Assembly: GCA_013399115.1 (NCBI GenBank)
Contig: VXAA01001241.1
Coordinates: 520,768-584,767, forward strand
Length of the DNA: 64,000 bases
Reading direction: 5' to 3'
Source of the DNA: Anseranas semipalmata
Lineage: Eukaryota; Chordata; Aves; Anseriformes; Anseranatidae
The notes beneath the pieces are model-generated. The model was not told the origin of the DNA. It searched no databases and saw only the letters and a list, made by a program, of their open reading frames with translations. This document shows, one piece after another, positions 49,201-61,654 of the stretch. Every line of letters starts with the position of its first letter. Within the stretch, counting starts at the first letter, position 1. The position numbers were made by a program, and so were the translations under genes.

Positions 49201-50825
49201 CCATTAGCCTTTTCTTTCCTGGCCATGAAACTGCATCACAGTGAAGATAAGGCTATGGCAGCAGGGGTTGCAGAAGGTAGATTTCTCTTTTAATCCTGAG
49301 CTCCTTTTCTTTTCTGTCTTGAACCATACCCTTCAAGTCATACGTAAGTGGTTTGTTGTGGATCATTATTTGTGCTTTCTGATAAATTGGGCCAATAGTC
49401 TGGACGTATTCGACTGCTTTTTTTAGTCTTGTTCCGGAATTGTATTTTTCTTGCATTAACAGTTTTCTTGTGGACAGGGCGAGGACTTCAGCGGTGCTAA
49501 TGATGAATGTGATATAGCTGTTCACAGGATGACTATTTCTATACCATGCTGCTTTTAAAACTGATGCATAATGTCTTGCCAATTAGGAAGCCAGCCTAAT
49601 TGTGACCTTTGAGCAAATGGTTAATAACAGGTTAATAACTAATCTATTGGATTCCTTTTTTTTTTTTTATGCTGGGGTTTATTTTAATTCTAAAACAGGA
49701 GAGAAGATTTATGCGGTGTTTGGTAACGTTCCTCCCCCACTTGAGAGGAAGAGAGCCAGCTGCCGGCTTCACGTGCTTGCAATTTCAGCTGGACTGTTAC
49801 TGTCAGTATCTCTTAACATAGCAGATATTGTCATACATAAATGGGATTCAAATCAAATAGAAATGACTGCAGATTTTTTTTGTCCGTGTGTAATTCACAA
49901 GGTTGAGTCCCCATAAACTCCGATTAAATTTGGAAGTCTTTTTTTCATATATCCTGATGCATAGAGCATTACTAGCCTTCCTTTTTTATAATAGGAAAAT
50001 GTTTGGGGAGATAAAAACATAAGCAGTCATTGATCAAGCAGTGGCAGACAAGAGGATTTTGTCTCCTGATTTATTCACCTCCCTTTCCCTTTTCCAGGCT
50101 GAGAAATCAGTTAGAGGTGGCTTGAGAGCAGAATATGGCTCATTGGTGAGGGAAGGTTTTGTGGAATTTATGAAGGGAGACTGAAAATGTGCTTCAATGA
50201 GTGAGGAAAAACAAGGGGAGTAAGGAAAATAGACTGAGGTGTAGGAGTAGGCGTGTTTTTATTTGGGTCTGTCCAGCCATTAACAAGTGCAGACTTCAGC
50301 CCTGCTACTGGACCTTAATTAATAGCTCTTTGCTGTGAAAAGTAGGCTCATTAAACAAGCAGCCAACAACTACAAAGGAAAAAGAGCTAATCTGACAAAT
50401 ATCTCACTGCAGGCAGAGGGAAAATAAATGCTTTACTATAATATTGTTACTAAATCGCGATCTTCCTTGATAAAATAAAAATCTAAGGAGTAATTTTTGA
50501 CTCCAAAATGAGTATCGTACTGTCATTGTTACTGCTTTTTGTTCTGCAGTTCACAAAGCCTGTTTCCTAATATAACTTTATAAATAAGAGAAATAGTTTG
50601 CTATTCTTAAAGTTAGCATAATAGAGTAAAACCATACGTTCTTGAGTTTCATAGTGTAACCAGGGTTTTCCTGTAGTTATACTAGAAAAGACAATTAAAA
50701 TCCTTAATAATTTCATCTTGTCGAAATCTCCAACAGTGAAGCTTGACTAGTAAACGCTTAACACTTTAATTTTTGTAACTGAAGATGGTGTTCTGGTTGC
50801 CTGGCTTTATAGCTAAAAGTAAGGC

Positions 50826-50851
50826 AATAATACTGCCTTAGCAGTATTATT
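50826..50851. repeat. Perfect 11-bp inverted repeat with 4-nt loop
   Basis: Arms AATAATACTGC (50826-50836) and their exact complement (50841-50851) flank a CTTA loop. There is no terminator function to assign in this eukaryotic intron. Confidence 0.85.
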
Positions 50852-52289
50852 AGCTATATTGACTATAACTGTATCATGCAAATGAGATGAGGGAAATTTA
50901 CTCCTATATGCTTGTTCTTTTACAATCCTTTTAAAATTCTTTTAGCAGGAGTGAAGATTGAACTTACTCTATTAAGAAATGACGTGGTGTATATTCTCTT
51001 TCTCCACTCTTTTTGCAGAATATTTTCCCTGTGCTTTTCCACATTTAGAACATGTTTGAGTTTGAAATGGAAGCCTAAAGGTTTTTGTGATGAATTGCTA
51101 GGGTCTATTAATTTGTATGGTTCATTTGTGCTCTCCATAGGAAAGCTGAATTTGCTGGTGCATATTTTGGTTGTGTTGGAAATGCAGTTATATTTTAAAG
51201 TGATATCTAGTCCCTGTAATATTCTTTCCATCATTGTCATTGTATTTGGAAGACTGAGTCTCTGTAAGGTTGAAAAGAGTCGCTTTAGGAAATAAAAATA
51301 AATTGTATGTAGGAAGTTTGGAAAGGGAAGCTTCAGTGGCTGGTGAAGGCTGTTAGAGGAGTACTGAGGGGAGGAGAGGAGCTGTTTAATACTGACTCTT
51401 CCTGTAGCCTGTCAATTTATTCATGCAGTGGACCTTGCAGGCCCAATCCACAGATGCTATTTTCTGCTCCTTACTGAATAAAACTCAGTGCTGGGTCCTG
51501 AGTGTAAAGATTAATTAGTCTGTGAGTGTTAAAGGTCTGCTAAAGCCATTATGGCATATGTCCACAGAGACAAGTAGGGACTATAAAACATTGTGTTCAA
51601 AACCTGGTTTTACATGTGTATTTTTTGTTAATAATAATGATAATAGTAGTAACTATAGTCTTTTAATCCTGAAACCTCTCAAAGGGCTAAATGCATAGTG
51701 CAATGCATACTGTGTAGGGAGGATCATGCTTTCCATCACCGAAGCACGGTCTTCCTGAAGGCCTCCTTGAAGTTATGTTAAGCTCAAGTTATTGTAGGCC
51801 ATTGCACAGACTTAACTGTGCAGTGCAGGTCATACAAGTAAGCATTTTTTTAATCCAAAAATAATTATTGTTTCCTGAGCTGAGAGTAGATATACATCAC
51901 TTAGTTGAAAATGGTAACCGAAGAAGTGCTTATATTTATGTACTTCTTTTAGTGTGGCTTCAAGAACATATTCTTCAAGTTTAATGCCAGCTTTCAAATA
52001 AGCTCAGAGATACAAAATTGTTGATTGTTTCACTATTTATTAGAAATTTTTAGCTAATTTTTAGCTAATTTAGCTAATGCTATAAATGGGAAAGATTTCT
52101 TTATAACTATAAGCATATGCATTTCAAATTGAATAGTTGAAAATATTCTTGCTCATTTCTCTGAATTAAGCTGCAGCTGTTTTGTGTACACTTGAGAATG
52201 ACTGCCTGTATTACCAGCAGCTTTAAAAGTGAAGGACATTTTGCAGACTTCTGTGGGGGTTTGATGCATTCTTCTGTTTTTTTTCTTCT

Positions 52290-52290
<1 letters not shown>

Positions 52291-52328
<38 letters not shown>
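52291..52328. repeat. T38 homopolymer
   Basis: This is the longest single-base run in the window, 38 T, preceded by CTTCTG-T8-CTTCTG. It lies 28 bp before the N gap and is a plausible cause of sequencing failure there. Confidence 0.95.
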
Positions 52329-52329
<1 letters not shown>

Positions 52330-52356
52330 AATGTGGTGCAGTTTTGGGCCATCCAG

Positions 52357-52358
52357 NN
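52357..52358. other. Assembly gap (two N)
   Basis: Two ambiguous bases sit between CCATCCAG and another T run (52359-52368). The flanks look like imperfect copies of each other (see findings), which suggests an unresolved contig join. Confidence 0.95.
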
Positions 52359-55300
52359 TTTTTTTTTTCTTTCTTGGAAACTGGTGAAGCTTGGGGCAAT
52401 TCAGAAGAATGAATGAGTAGATATGTTCTGTCTCTTACAGGTATAACTGTTCCAGTATGTAAAATCAGAATTGACTATAACACATGAAAAACTATCCTTT
52501 CTTTTCTCCCCACAGAATGAGATTTAAGCGGGAAGGGAAGCCCCTACAGATGCTTACAAAATATGTTGTGGATTTGTTTTTCCCATTGTGTCCAGCTAAT
52601 GTCCTAATTGTTTGATTAACATGAGCCTCATTTACTGAACTTAAAAGGCAGAATCAAAACTGACTATATATATTCTCTATCTGGTTATAAGTGAAAAATT
52701 CATCAACATTATTGGAATTAAACTTCCTCTTCTAGGTTGGACACTTGCATTGTTTAATATTTTCGTCCTAGTGCCATGCAGGGCACATCCATACATGCCT
52801 TACATGGATCAGAAGATGCCAAGATACATCCTAAATTTTTCATTTGAAAGCAATGGACTGTCAGATTTCTAGATTTTTAGGTCAGAATACTTTCAGGAGT
52901 CCCTGCTACACCTTTATATCCTAGGTCCTTTTAAGTATTTGTTGTCTCCCTCTCTTACTGGAGGGAAAAGGCTTGCATTCAACAATACGTGCATAAGGGT
53001 TCTGGAGTTTGTTCCCCTCTTTTAAACTAACTCCTGTCATCTTCAGTGGAAGCATTGTTCCATTAGGAGCAACAGTGAGCTATTGTTTAAGCTGTTGTGT
53101 TGATGTCAAGCCTGGAAGGCATGGACAAGAGATGGAAAGATGATTTGTTGAACAGGCTTCCAGTGCAGAGATAACTACGTAACCGATAGAGATGGGTGTT
53201 GTTTTAGTGTCTCTTTTGGGTGAAGATATGGTGCAACAAGGGGGGTATTCTTGGAGTGAAGATGCAAATAAAAAAATCAAAAAACTTGCTGGCTATTACT
53301 AGTTTTCTAACTGCAATTCTGTACTTAATAACTAATTATATGGATGTTTTGGAGCCTCCATGGATTAGGCATACTGGAGGCTTCAAAAATTTAGTACTTT
53401 CTATAAAGAAATGGAATTAATCACTCACTTCAGCAATGTATTTATATTAGCTAGTGAATGAATGAAGTCAAAGGGCTAATAGATCCAGTGAGTGAAGCAC
53501 TTGCTTTTCAGCTGTAGGTCAAGCAGGAGCTGCAGATCTCCGAGGAGCACTTATCCTGGAGACAGCTTGGTTTCTGTGTGCTGAAGTGACTGACAGAGCC
53601 AAGAGTATGACTGACAGCTGTGCTTTCTGGACCTAGTCGGAATACCTAATGCTGCTTGAAGCCCTATCAAAATATTTCTCACCTTGTAATGAAAGCTCAA
53701 TAATAGAGGTATAATCTCTCAATGTAACGTTAGTTTACAGAAAAACCCTGTATTTCTAACATAGTTTTCATTGAAAAGGATGGTTTATTTTAGTGTCTAG
53801 TTTTCTTTGAATTATTAATTTTACTCACGCATCTAATATCAGTTATGTTGCATATGAATTGTCAGTGCTGCAGATCTTGTGAGGACTAAGTAATTCAGAA
53901 TATTTCAGATGCCTCGTTTGCCTTTCAGTGTGGTGATCTGTCAACAGTACGCTGGAAATAATACATGTGTTAGAACTAATACTTGTACATGACAGTTTTT
54001 TCAGATATGTGCCAAGAAGCTTTCCCATAATTCCATAGTTGTATGCATGCTAATGATTCCTCACAAATATTCAAAATAGTTACAAGCAGTTGCAATTTGG
54101 GCCAGAGATTTTTGATTTGCATAGAAAGGGCAATCCATTATCGACAACTGCAAAACTGGAGAATGGCTGCTTACAGTCATCATCTTTGATTTAGTTTCTG
54201 GCTTTTTCAATACTTTCCCGTTTTGCTGAGTATTTGTTGCAGTTCATGGATTTGTATTTTGATGTAAATATACATTGCTTACTAGTGGTTAGAGAAGCCA
54301 GTGCAGGCTATTGACTTTTGAGATGTGACTGACCATATACAACAGAGAAACAAGACTGCTTGCAATATGGATTCCTTAATTTATTCAGTTAGTTTGTGAT
54401 TTACAGTAGAGGAATGTCTGTCAGTATGGTTGGCAGGATCAAAACATGTTTGAAATTTGCAAACAATAAATAACAGTAGTAAAAGTTTATAACAATAAAT
54501 GTTTCAGAGGGAAAAATACTGTCTTGGCAATCTCTGTCATTGATTTTGTATGGGAAGGAAGAGACAGCAGTGTTCTTTGTGGACGCACAGTGATAACATA
54601 TTGCGTCTTTTTCATCATCTTAAACTTCTAAGTCTCGTTATCGTTCTTCTGCTGTGAAACCAGGCTTGAATGTTCCATTGCTTACATGTAATATGAAGTC
54701 AGTTCTTTTACTATTGATTTAATATTAAGTCTTTTTACCATTTTGCTGTTTCACTGTGTTTTACATACTAGCCTTTTCATTTTTATTGGCAAAATAAAAA
54801 TTTGAGTGCATTTTGAACACCATGGATTAAGCTAATTTTTACTGTTACTTTTTAAAGTCTTAACGATGTATGTATTATGGTATTAATTTTATGAATGGCT
54901 CATCTAACATTAATAATAGCACTACCATCAACAAAAGGAAGTGAAGTTGTGAGTGGAAGATCTTATATATGTTATGTATGGTTATTGCATACAGTAGCAA
55001 CTGACGAAAGCCAGTAAAAACATAATTTAATACATACAGTATGGCTAGCAAATAAAGTGCCAGCAGTTGCATCTCAGTTTAGGCAGAAATTTATTGTATT
55101 CATTTTAAAAACCTTCACAACTACTACAAATGCAGGTTGTGAATGTAATGTTGTACGGTAGCAATTTATTACGCCATAATTTTGTTTATAGCACTACTGA
55201 TGAGCAGTTTCACTGTGGTGGCTCAAAGCTAGGCTTTTTGGGGAAAACAATTTGGGGAAACAATTACACATGCCACAATTTTTCTCATGTTCAAATGGGT

Positions 55301-55499
55301 ATTATTTATTAACAACAGTATCTAAATTAACATTTTGGAGGTTTTTCAGGTTGGACGACGTTAACTGTTCCTTCTCACCTGCACGTCTTATCTCCTTCAC
55401 GGCACAGGCCTGTGAAGTACAGGGAGCGTCTCTAGGTGGTCTGCAGCTGAGAAATACACCTTCTAAGGAGGTTCTTGGCAATGTGGGCTTCTCTGGGCA

Positions 55500-55935
55500 A
55501 TAGGGTCCCCTGGCTCTCTCCTCTCCTCTCCTCCCACCCAAGGCGAGAGGTCTGGCAGCTGGAGCGGGCAGCGGAGGGGTGCTGCCAGCGCGCCAGATGC
55601 AGTTTTGCAGTCAGGAGCTGCTGGCGCATGTACCTGAGGAAACGGGAGACTTGGTAGCAGACTAGAAAAGGCAAAAGGACTCGCCCCTTTCTTCACGAAA
55701 CGCTTAGCAACAGCTGTTGAGGACTGGGCAGGAATGGTGCGGTTCCTCACCCCTGAAGCTGCCCAAGGGGCCCCGTGGACACGCGGATCCCTGCCTCGGC
55801 AGGGCGCGGTGCTGAGCTGGCGCGGTGCTGAGCTGGCACGGCCTCTCCGGCCCAGGGCCCGTCCTCTGCAGAGCCGCGGCCTGCGCGGCTGGGTCGGCGG
55901 TAACGAGGTAAACGGTACGTCCTGGCCTTGGCCTC
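55500..55935 (+). promoter_or_regulatory. Intronic CpG island (candidate alternative promoter)
   Basis: About 435 bp of high G+C with several tens of CpGs and GCGC/CCGCGG words stand sharply out from AT-rich flanks, 28.7 kb downstream of the TENM2 start codon. A 16-bp unit (cgcggtgctgagctgg) is repeated in tandem at 55805-55836. On the plus strand the block ends with a donor-like CGAG/GTAAAC (GT at 55908-55909) and a second GTACGT eight bases on. A CpG island followed by a sense-strand donor is the usual look of an alternative first exon. No TATA box is seen. Open frames across it (minus 55463-56050, 195 codons; plus 55734-55940) show no known domain. Confidence 0.55.
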
Positions 55936-57295
55936 CCTGACGGGTCGGAGGTGTTAGGGCCTGTTGGTGCGTTTGGAATCGATCTTTGGCATGTGTCATG
56001 GTCGTTAAAGTAGGTATTAATACAAAACAGTAAATCTGTGTGGTGTTCAACTTTTTTGTAGCTGTCTGTCAGAAAGTTCTGAAGTGGATTTCTTTAAAGA
56101 CTCCCTGTCTCCTGAGGAAAAGGGGATAAGGCAGTGTGTCCCTGGACAGGATCTATGACTCATTATGTCAATCAAACTCCACTTCAGAGGGGAATAAAGA
56201 GATTTGTATCTCAAAGCTGTGCATAACGACTTCTCGGCTTTTCATTTCATATTTATGAGCGGTTTACTTTGAAGTGTTTATCAGGCAATACGCAGAAACA
56301 TGAGAGAGCATTGCCTGAAACCATGTTCAAGTGTCTAATCTGTTAAATGCTTGCTGAGCAGGCTAGTTCATCAGTGCATGCAATGCAAAAAAGAGAGAAA
56401 AAAATAAACTTTCTGGGTTTTTGAGGTTTTGAAGCAGAATCTTTATATTAACGATATAAAAAGGATTAATAATGCCAAGCATTTTGAAATAAATGTAATA
56501 TATGAAACTTACAAAAGTTGGCTATGTTCTGTGTTAAGTAGATAAATAGTTCTTTGCCCGAAAAGAAGCTAGACAGTACTTAATACCAAAACTCCACAGT
56601 GCCACATCTGCTCTTAAAACGGCAGTATACGGTGACCACAAGGTTCTCACTGTTAATTTTGAAGGCTTTGGGCATTCGTAAAAGCCGACTTCTGTAGTGT
56701 TTTTTCCCCCTCCAAAAAAGGGCAATTTGCTGATAAAAGAAGTGATAAAAGAATAGCAGTGACATTAGCCTGCAATGGAAATAAATTTTCAGCAGTATTA
56801 CCCGTTTGCTCTGTGCTGTGCCTGCAGTAGAACTCTGAAGAGGGAAGTAATTTTAAATAGGTCAAAGATAAAAAAGACAATGATAGGTAAAGTAGAAACA
56901 AAATGACAGTGTTTCTTCTCATTTTAATACAGTTCCAGTGGGTAAGCTAGAGGAGGGCATATGCCTGATGATCACTGTTTCAGTTCCCTGCTCACAAGCT
57001 TTCTGCTACCTTCTCTGAAGTCATGTTTTAGTAATTGTGGCTAGACTGTGACTGTAGTCAAGTATGAGATGGAGGGTGTGTAGACTACAGTGCTAATAAG
57101 GGAGCTCCAGCCTGCAAAGCCACATTGCAGAATACTGGTGTGTGTGTGGTCAATGCACAATATGTGCACCTAAGATTTCCTTGGGTGAGTAGATCCTGAG
57201 GATGTGTAGTACGTTGTGGTCATGCACGTTATTCTGCATTTAAAAGCAGTTTCACTTAAAAACTAATTTTTCAAACATACTCTTAGATATTAGTA

Positions 57296-57296
<1 letters not shown>

Positions 57297-57326
<30 letters not shown>
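57297..57326. repeat. (AAT)n microsatellite
   Basis: About ten AAT units, preceded by two TAG units. Confidence 0.95.
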
Positions 57327-57329
<3 letters not shown>

Positions 57330-58598
57330 GATCAACTGCAATCTGATTAGTTCAATACTTGATTTTTATCAGGCCCTCTTATGATCAGGCCATGATTTTA
57401 TGCAGATCATTTCTGCCTTAGAAAAAAAAAAAAAGTCTCTCCCCTCTACAAAGAAGAGTTGACTTTGAATAACTTGATTTGTAGGTCCTCCATTGTGGAC
57501 TTTTTAGAAGTTATTCCTGAACTGAGTTACAGGAACACAATGCATTGGTACTGTACACTTCTGATTGTCTGGCTTGACTTCTCTTTTGACTTTCCAGATC
57601 AGAAATCTCCTGGAAACTTTTGGGTTGTTCACTGGTTTGGGTTGGGAATTCTTTCTTTTAGCTTTCCCACTGTAGGGTGGAATGTTTATCTCCTTGATTA
57701 TATACCCATGCACATTGTTTGCCCAATTCCCAATAAAAAAAATAAGTCTACCAAAGGAAAAAATAAGTGCCATAAAACTTTTGCTGTGTTTGATTTCCAT
57801 AGCAAAGGAAAGTTGTAGAACTTAAATCAAGGATAGTTTTCCAATTATAGAGATGACAAAGAAGAAAATAGAGCAACAAGATGCCTTTGAGAACCACAAA
57901 TCTGAAATTTAAATAGATGTGCTGGCAAGTTTTAATATGCTTAGCTGAATCAGATGTTCATCATTCTGAAAGTGATGGATAAATCTGTGAAGTATCCAGG
58001 GCCTGTCACGGTAGCTTAAGCCATCTGAAGCTACTGGCCAGCTCAGCTGATGCACTCTGTCACACCAGTAATTAAGAAAATAACGTTTTTCAGATAAGAC
58101 AGCGACTGAAAGGCCACGGGCAGGAGATGTGCAACAGTACTCCACAACCATGATATTTCTGTCCATATTCACATAACAGAAAAAGAAAATGGGAGCAGGA
58201 TGGACAAGCTCTCTCATCCAGAAGTATCCTGTAAGCTGGACAGAGGTGATTTATCCATCACTAGTCTTCAGTGCTGCCTGTACCTATTGCATACTCCTTT
58301 GCACAAGAAACTTGATTTTAGGTTGGAAACTGCCTGTGACCCCTGTATAGCTGAAAAGGAAATATGCGAACTAGTCTGAAATCCTTCTTTGCAACTGGTT
58401 GGTAGGTTAAAGATGGTCCTAATTAATCCTAACATAGCATTAATGAACAATCCAATCTACTCTCCATTAAACCCAAAGAATTCTATAATTTGACTTTGCA
58501 GAGTAAAAAATCAAAATAAGTAAGTAAATAAAAAGCATCAGATGAGACTTAGGTATACTTGACCTTTATCAGAGAGATGTGCATTTCACCTGATCTGC

Positions 58599-58639
58599 AA
58601 GGCACTTACGAAGCAAGGAAAGGCACTTACAAAGTAAGA
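58599..58639. repeat. Imperfect 20-bp tandem duplication
   Basis: AAGGCACTTACGAAGCAAGG is followed, after one base, by a second copy with three differences. Confidence 0.8.
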
Positions 58640-59031
58640 TGATGTGTGCGTTAAAAATAGTCAGATGACACAGCCTGCACAGTAACTCTCTTTCAAACAA
58701 GCCAGCTTTTGGTCTGCCTCTTTGTAAATACTTACTGTGGTATTTTCTGCTGTTAATGTCTCACTAAGGTTTTGGTTTTAGACTTGGGAAATTTAGTACA
58801 GAACTAAGCAACAGAGAGGGGTTTGGCAGTAAAATCTCTTTTATTACAACTGGTTCTTGGGTAGAAAAGCTGACTATTGATAGCCTTAGTTATGGAGCTT
58901 CTGGAAGAAGCAGTACAGTAAGCATGACATCCAGAAAAAAATGCAGGAACAGCGTCTTTTGTGTAATGTTAAAGTAATAGTAATTTTATGTGTTTATCAA
59001 ACACTTATTGATCACAGTGCTTTGGAGGAGT

Positions 59032-59062
59032 AAAAAAAAAAAAAAAAAGAAAAAGAAAAAAG
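59032..59062. repeat. A-rich tract (A17 plus GAAAA units)
   Basis: A17 at 59032-59048, then GAAAAAGAAAAAAG. Confidence 0.85.
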
Positions 59063-59712
59063 CAGGTACATAAATGCAGCATCTTGTTTTATCTACCTCA
59101 GATGCAATTACTGTTTGGTGTGTCCTGTATCGGGAAGTTCGGGGCTGTTGCACTAATTAGGTAGCAGCCTGTGACAAATGCCTCTCCTGTGGTGACCTTT
59201 CAGTCCCATGGAAATTCCATTGTTCCACTCTAGGAGAAGAAGCAAGAAGAGTATCTGTTTGTGTGTAACTCAGCCACGAGCAGGGAGACATCGGTATAAG
59301 CCATTAAGAAAAGGGAACGCATCAGAAGCTTAACATGAGACAAGGGGAAGGTGATGACTTGCACAAGTTGCTGGGCGTGAGGTAATAGTATGGTAATGTT
59401 CACAGGACTGCTGGCCAGCTTGGTGAGGAAGGGCAGGGTCCTTTATGTGCTACTGTGGTACTTCTGTGGCACCCGGATCCCCAAAACACATTAAGGAGGG
59501 TTCTGCTGAGCTTCTCTGGCCTTTGCTTTGCCTGTCAGCGCAGTTCAGAGAGGTGGCTAGGTCAGACGAAAGCACAGCTACAACATATTTGCAGCCCTGA
59601 TATCTCCAACTCCTGAAGTTTATTTACTCTGTTTTCATTAAAATGTAAGTTGTCGTGAATGGTCGGAACTGTTAAGAACAGCTTTAAGGTGTTACTGAAA
59701 TGTTAACTGTGC

Positions 59713-59749
59713 TATACATATACGTACATATATATAAACATACATATGT
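59713..59749. repeat. Alternating TA/CATA low-complexity stretch
   Basis: Repeated ATACATATA-type words with internal self-complementarity. Confidence 0.7.
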
Positions 59750-60194
59750 TCAGCTCCTTAACATCTTTCTGTAGAGCAGATCATGGAGGAGAGCTGTGTC
59801 ACCTAGGGAACACCCTGTTCAAGAGGCCAGGATTGGAACACTGTTAAATAGATCAGTTCCCTCATTTCCTTTTCTATTTGCTTTGATAAGCAGTGATTTA
59901 ATGAATTATAGGTGATACTAAAGCTATCATCATGAGGAGTCAGCATTTCAGTGAGACAGATGGAAATCATTCCTCCACTGAGATTTTGTTTGTACTCCTC
60001 TAACAGTTGAAAAACTTGTATTTATTTCCCCTTTTCCTATTTCATGTTTTTCATCTTTAAAAATGTCCAGATATTGAGAAGACTGGTCACTGTGTTGCAT
60101 CTGTGTTTTCTATGGAAGTAAAATTAAATTAAACATCAAGTTTGTGTCAAAAAAGTTAAGTTAAAAAAGTCAAGTTGTGTTAAAAGTTTGTGTA

Positions 60195-60234
60195 CCTATT
60201 TAAAGTAATATATATATATATTACTTTAAATAGG
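60195..60234. repeat. Perfect 40-bp AT-rich palindrome
   Basis: The sequence from 60195 to 60234 equals its own reverse complement with no spacer. Each arm is CCTATTTAAAGTAATATATA, and the centre is a run of alternating TA. It can extrude as a cruciform or fold as a hairpin. Confidence 0.95.
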
Positions 60235-61620
60235 CTTTTTGATTTATTGTCATTTCTAAGTTAGAGCAAAACCATGTCCTTCTGTCATGACCTAGTGCAG
60301 AAAATCAGTTTTTAAAATTGAGGTCAACAGTTTCCCACAGATAAGAGGTATGACAAAATCATACTTTTAGTTGGGTTATGTTGATATTGCCTCTTCAGAA
60401 GATGACTCAACATTACCACCTAAACTCAATGCTGAAGTGATGGTTGGAGCTCAACTTTTACTGCTTGGCATGTCTGCATTTTGTTATTAACCAAATTAAA
60501 GTCCGAGCCAGCAGACCTTCAAATCCAAGACTAAGATGGAGGGGAAAGGACAACAGAAGGGCAATGACTAACTCTATTGTTAAAATGGAATTTTGCAAAA
60601 ACAGAGATATTGTTTCATACAGCAGAAAGTTAGGAAAAACATAAGCTATGAGCTATTTATTGGCGCATACCACAAATCTTCACTTCTCTTCATTGAAGAA
60701 CAAGGGAGAAGGTAATCTAAATGCAAATTAAAAAATCAGGAACTAAAATTCTAAAACACTGGAACAGGCAGAAATGTAGATGAGGAAAAAAAAAAAACAG
60801 ATTGCAGTAACCAAGCAGAGCTATGTTTCCTAGGTTAGGAGGAGAATTTTGGGAACAGCATGCGACTGCCAGCACAGTCACCCAGGTGCAACAGGCTACA
60901 ATCAAGATGTTGCACTTGGGAATACAGTGAACAGCAAAAAGACAGTAGGAATAGAAGCATGTTTTGTGCGTGTGGAAAATGCCATGGTAGGAAAGGAGAA
61001 GAGGTGCATGGAAGGAGGATGTATTTCTTCCTTCCGTAGTTCTACAGAAAGCCTGGTAAGACCAGTAAGTTCCAGCAGTGGAACTGGTAGATCTGCTGCA
61101 CTGTCACCTAGAACATCAAAGCTATTGTACATGCCAGAAAGGCCGAGATGCACTCAGTTTCTGCATTCACAATTGTATATTTGATCTACAAATTATAGTC
61201 ATTGGTAGATAAAAGAAATCCTGTATTAAGGGTGTACATTTCATCTGTAGCAAAGTTCAGGACCAATAATAATCTGAATTGGTGCCAACTGTTCCATTTA
61301 TAATACCACAACTGACTGCCCGTGAAAATAACTAATTATTTTGCTAGGATTAAAAATGAAAAGCTGAAAGCAATTTATAATTCAGTCAAATAAATAAAGA
61401 CATTTCCGAATCTCTTCATAAAATGAATGCAAGTGATGAATAACAGAAAATGTGTCTCTGTTTCGTAGTAGGTATACTGTCTCAAAGCACTTAATGATTT
61501 TCCTTGGTACCCGATTATAATATATGTCTTTTTTGTCAAGATTATAGTTCTCAAATGATTTTAATTTTATTGCCCTTTAAATTTGGCATAAAGTTTATAT
61601 GCATTTGTTTAACGTGGTCG

Positions 61621-61654
61621 TTTTTGGTTTTTGTTTTGTTTGTTTGTTTGTTTT
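61621..61654. repeat. (TTTG)n low-complexity repeat
   Basis: T-rich sequence with four to five TTTG units. Confidence 0.85.

Larger units (their letters stand above)
46236..55499. other. AT-rich intronic sequence
   Basis: No gene is recognised. The longest open frames (plus 50912-51295, minus 49253-49582) have no family resemblance and lengths expected by chance. Tandem micro-duplications occur at 47650-47676 and 52046-52078, a hairpin at 50826-50851, T13 at 49656-49668, and an assembly gap at 52357-52358. Confidence 0.6.

Noticed and set aside
49253..49582. 109-codon minus-strand frame with a fairly protein-like composition
   Set aside because: I looked for a known family or splice signals and found none. 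The length is within chance expectation.
50912..51295. 127-codon open frame on the plus strand
   Set aside because: There is no family resemblance, it is Leu/Phe/Ile-rich from AT-rich DNA, and an overlapping open frame lies on the other strand. Frames of this length are expected by chance in 64 kb.
52192..52416. Open frame crossing the T38 run and the N gap
   Set aside because: Poly-Phe from the homopolymer and an ambiguous residue from the gap.
59340..59385. MIR-like block (ggtgatgacttgcacaagt)
   Set aside because: The match is short and the flanking blocks do not align convincingly.
60849..61184. 111-codon plus-strand frame
   Set aside because: No domain, overlapping antisense frame, no promoter or splice evidence.
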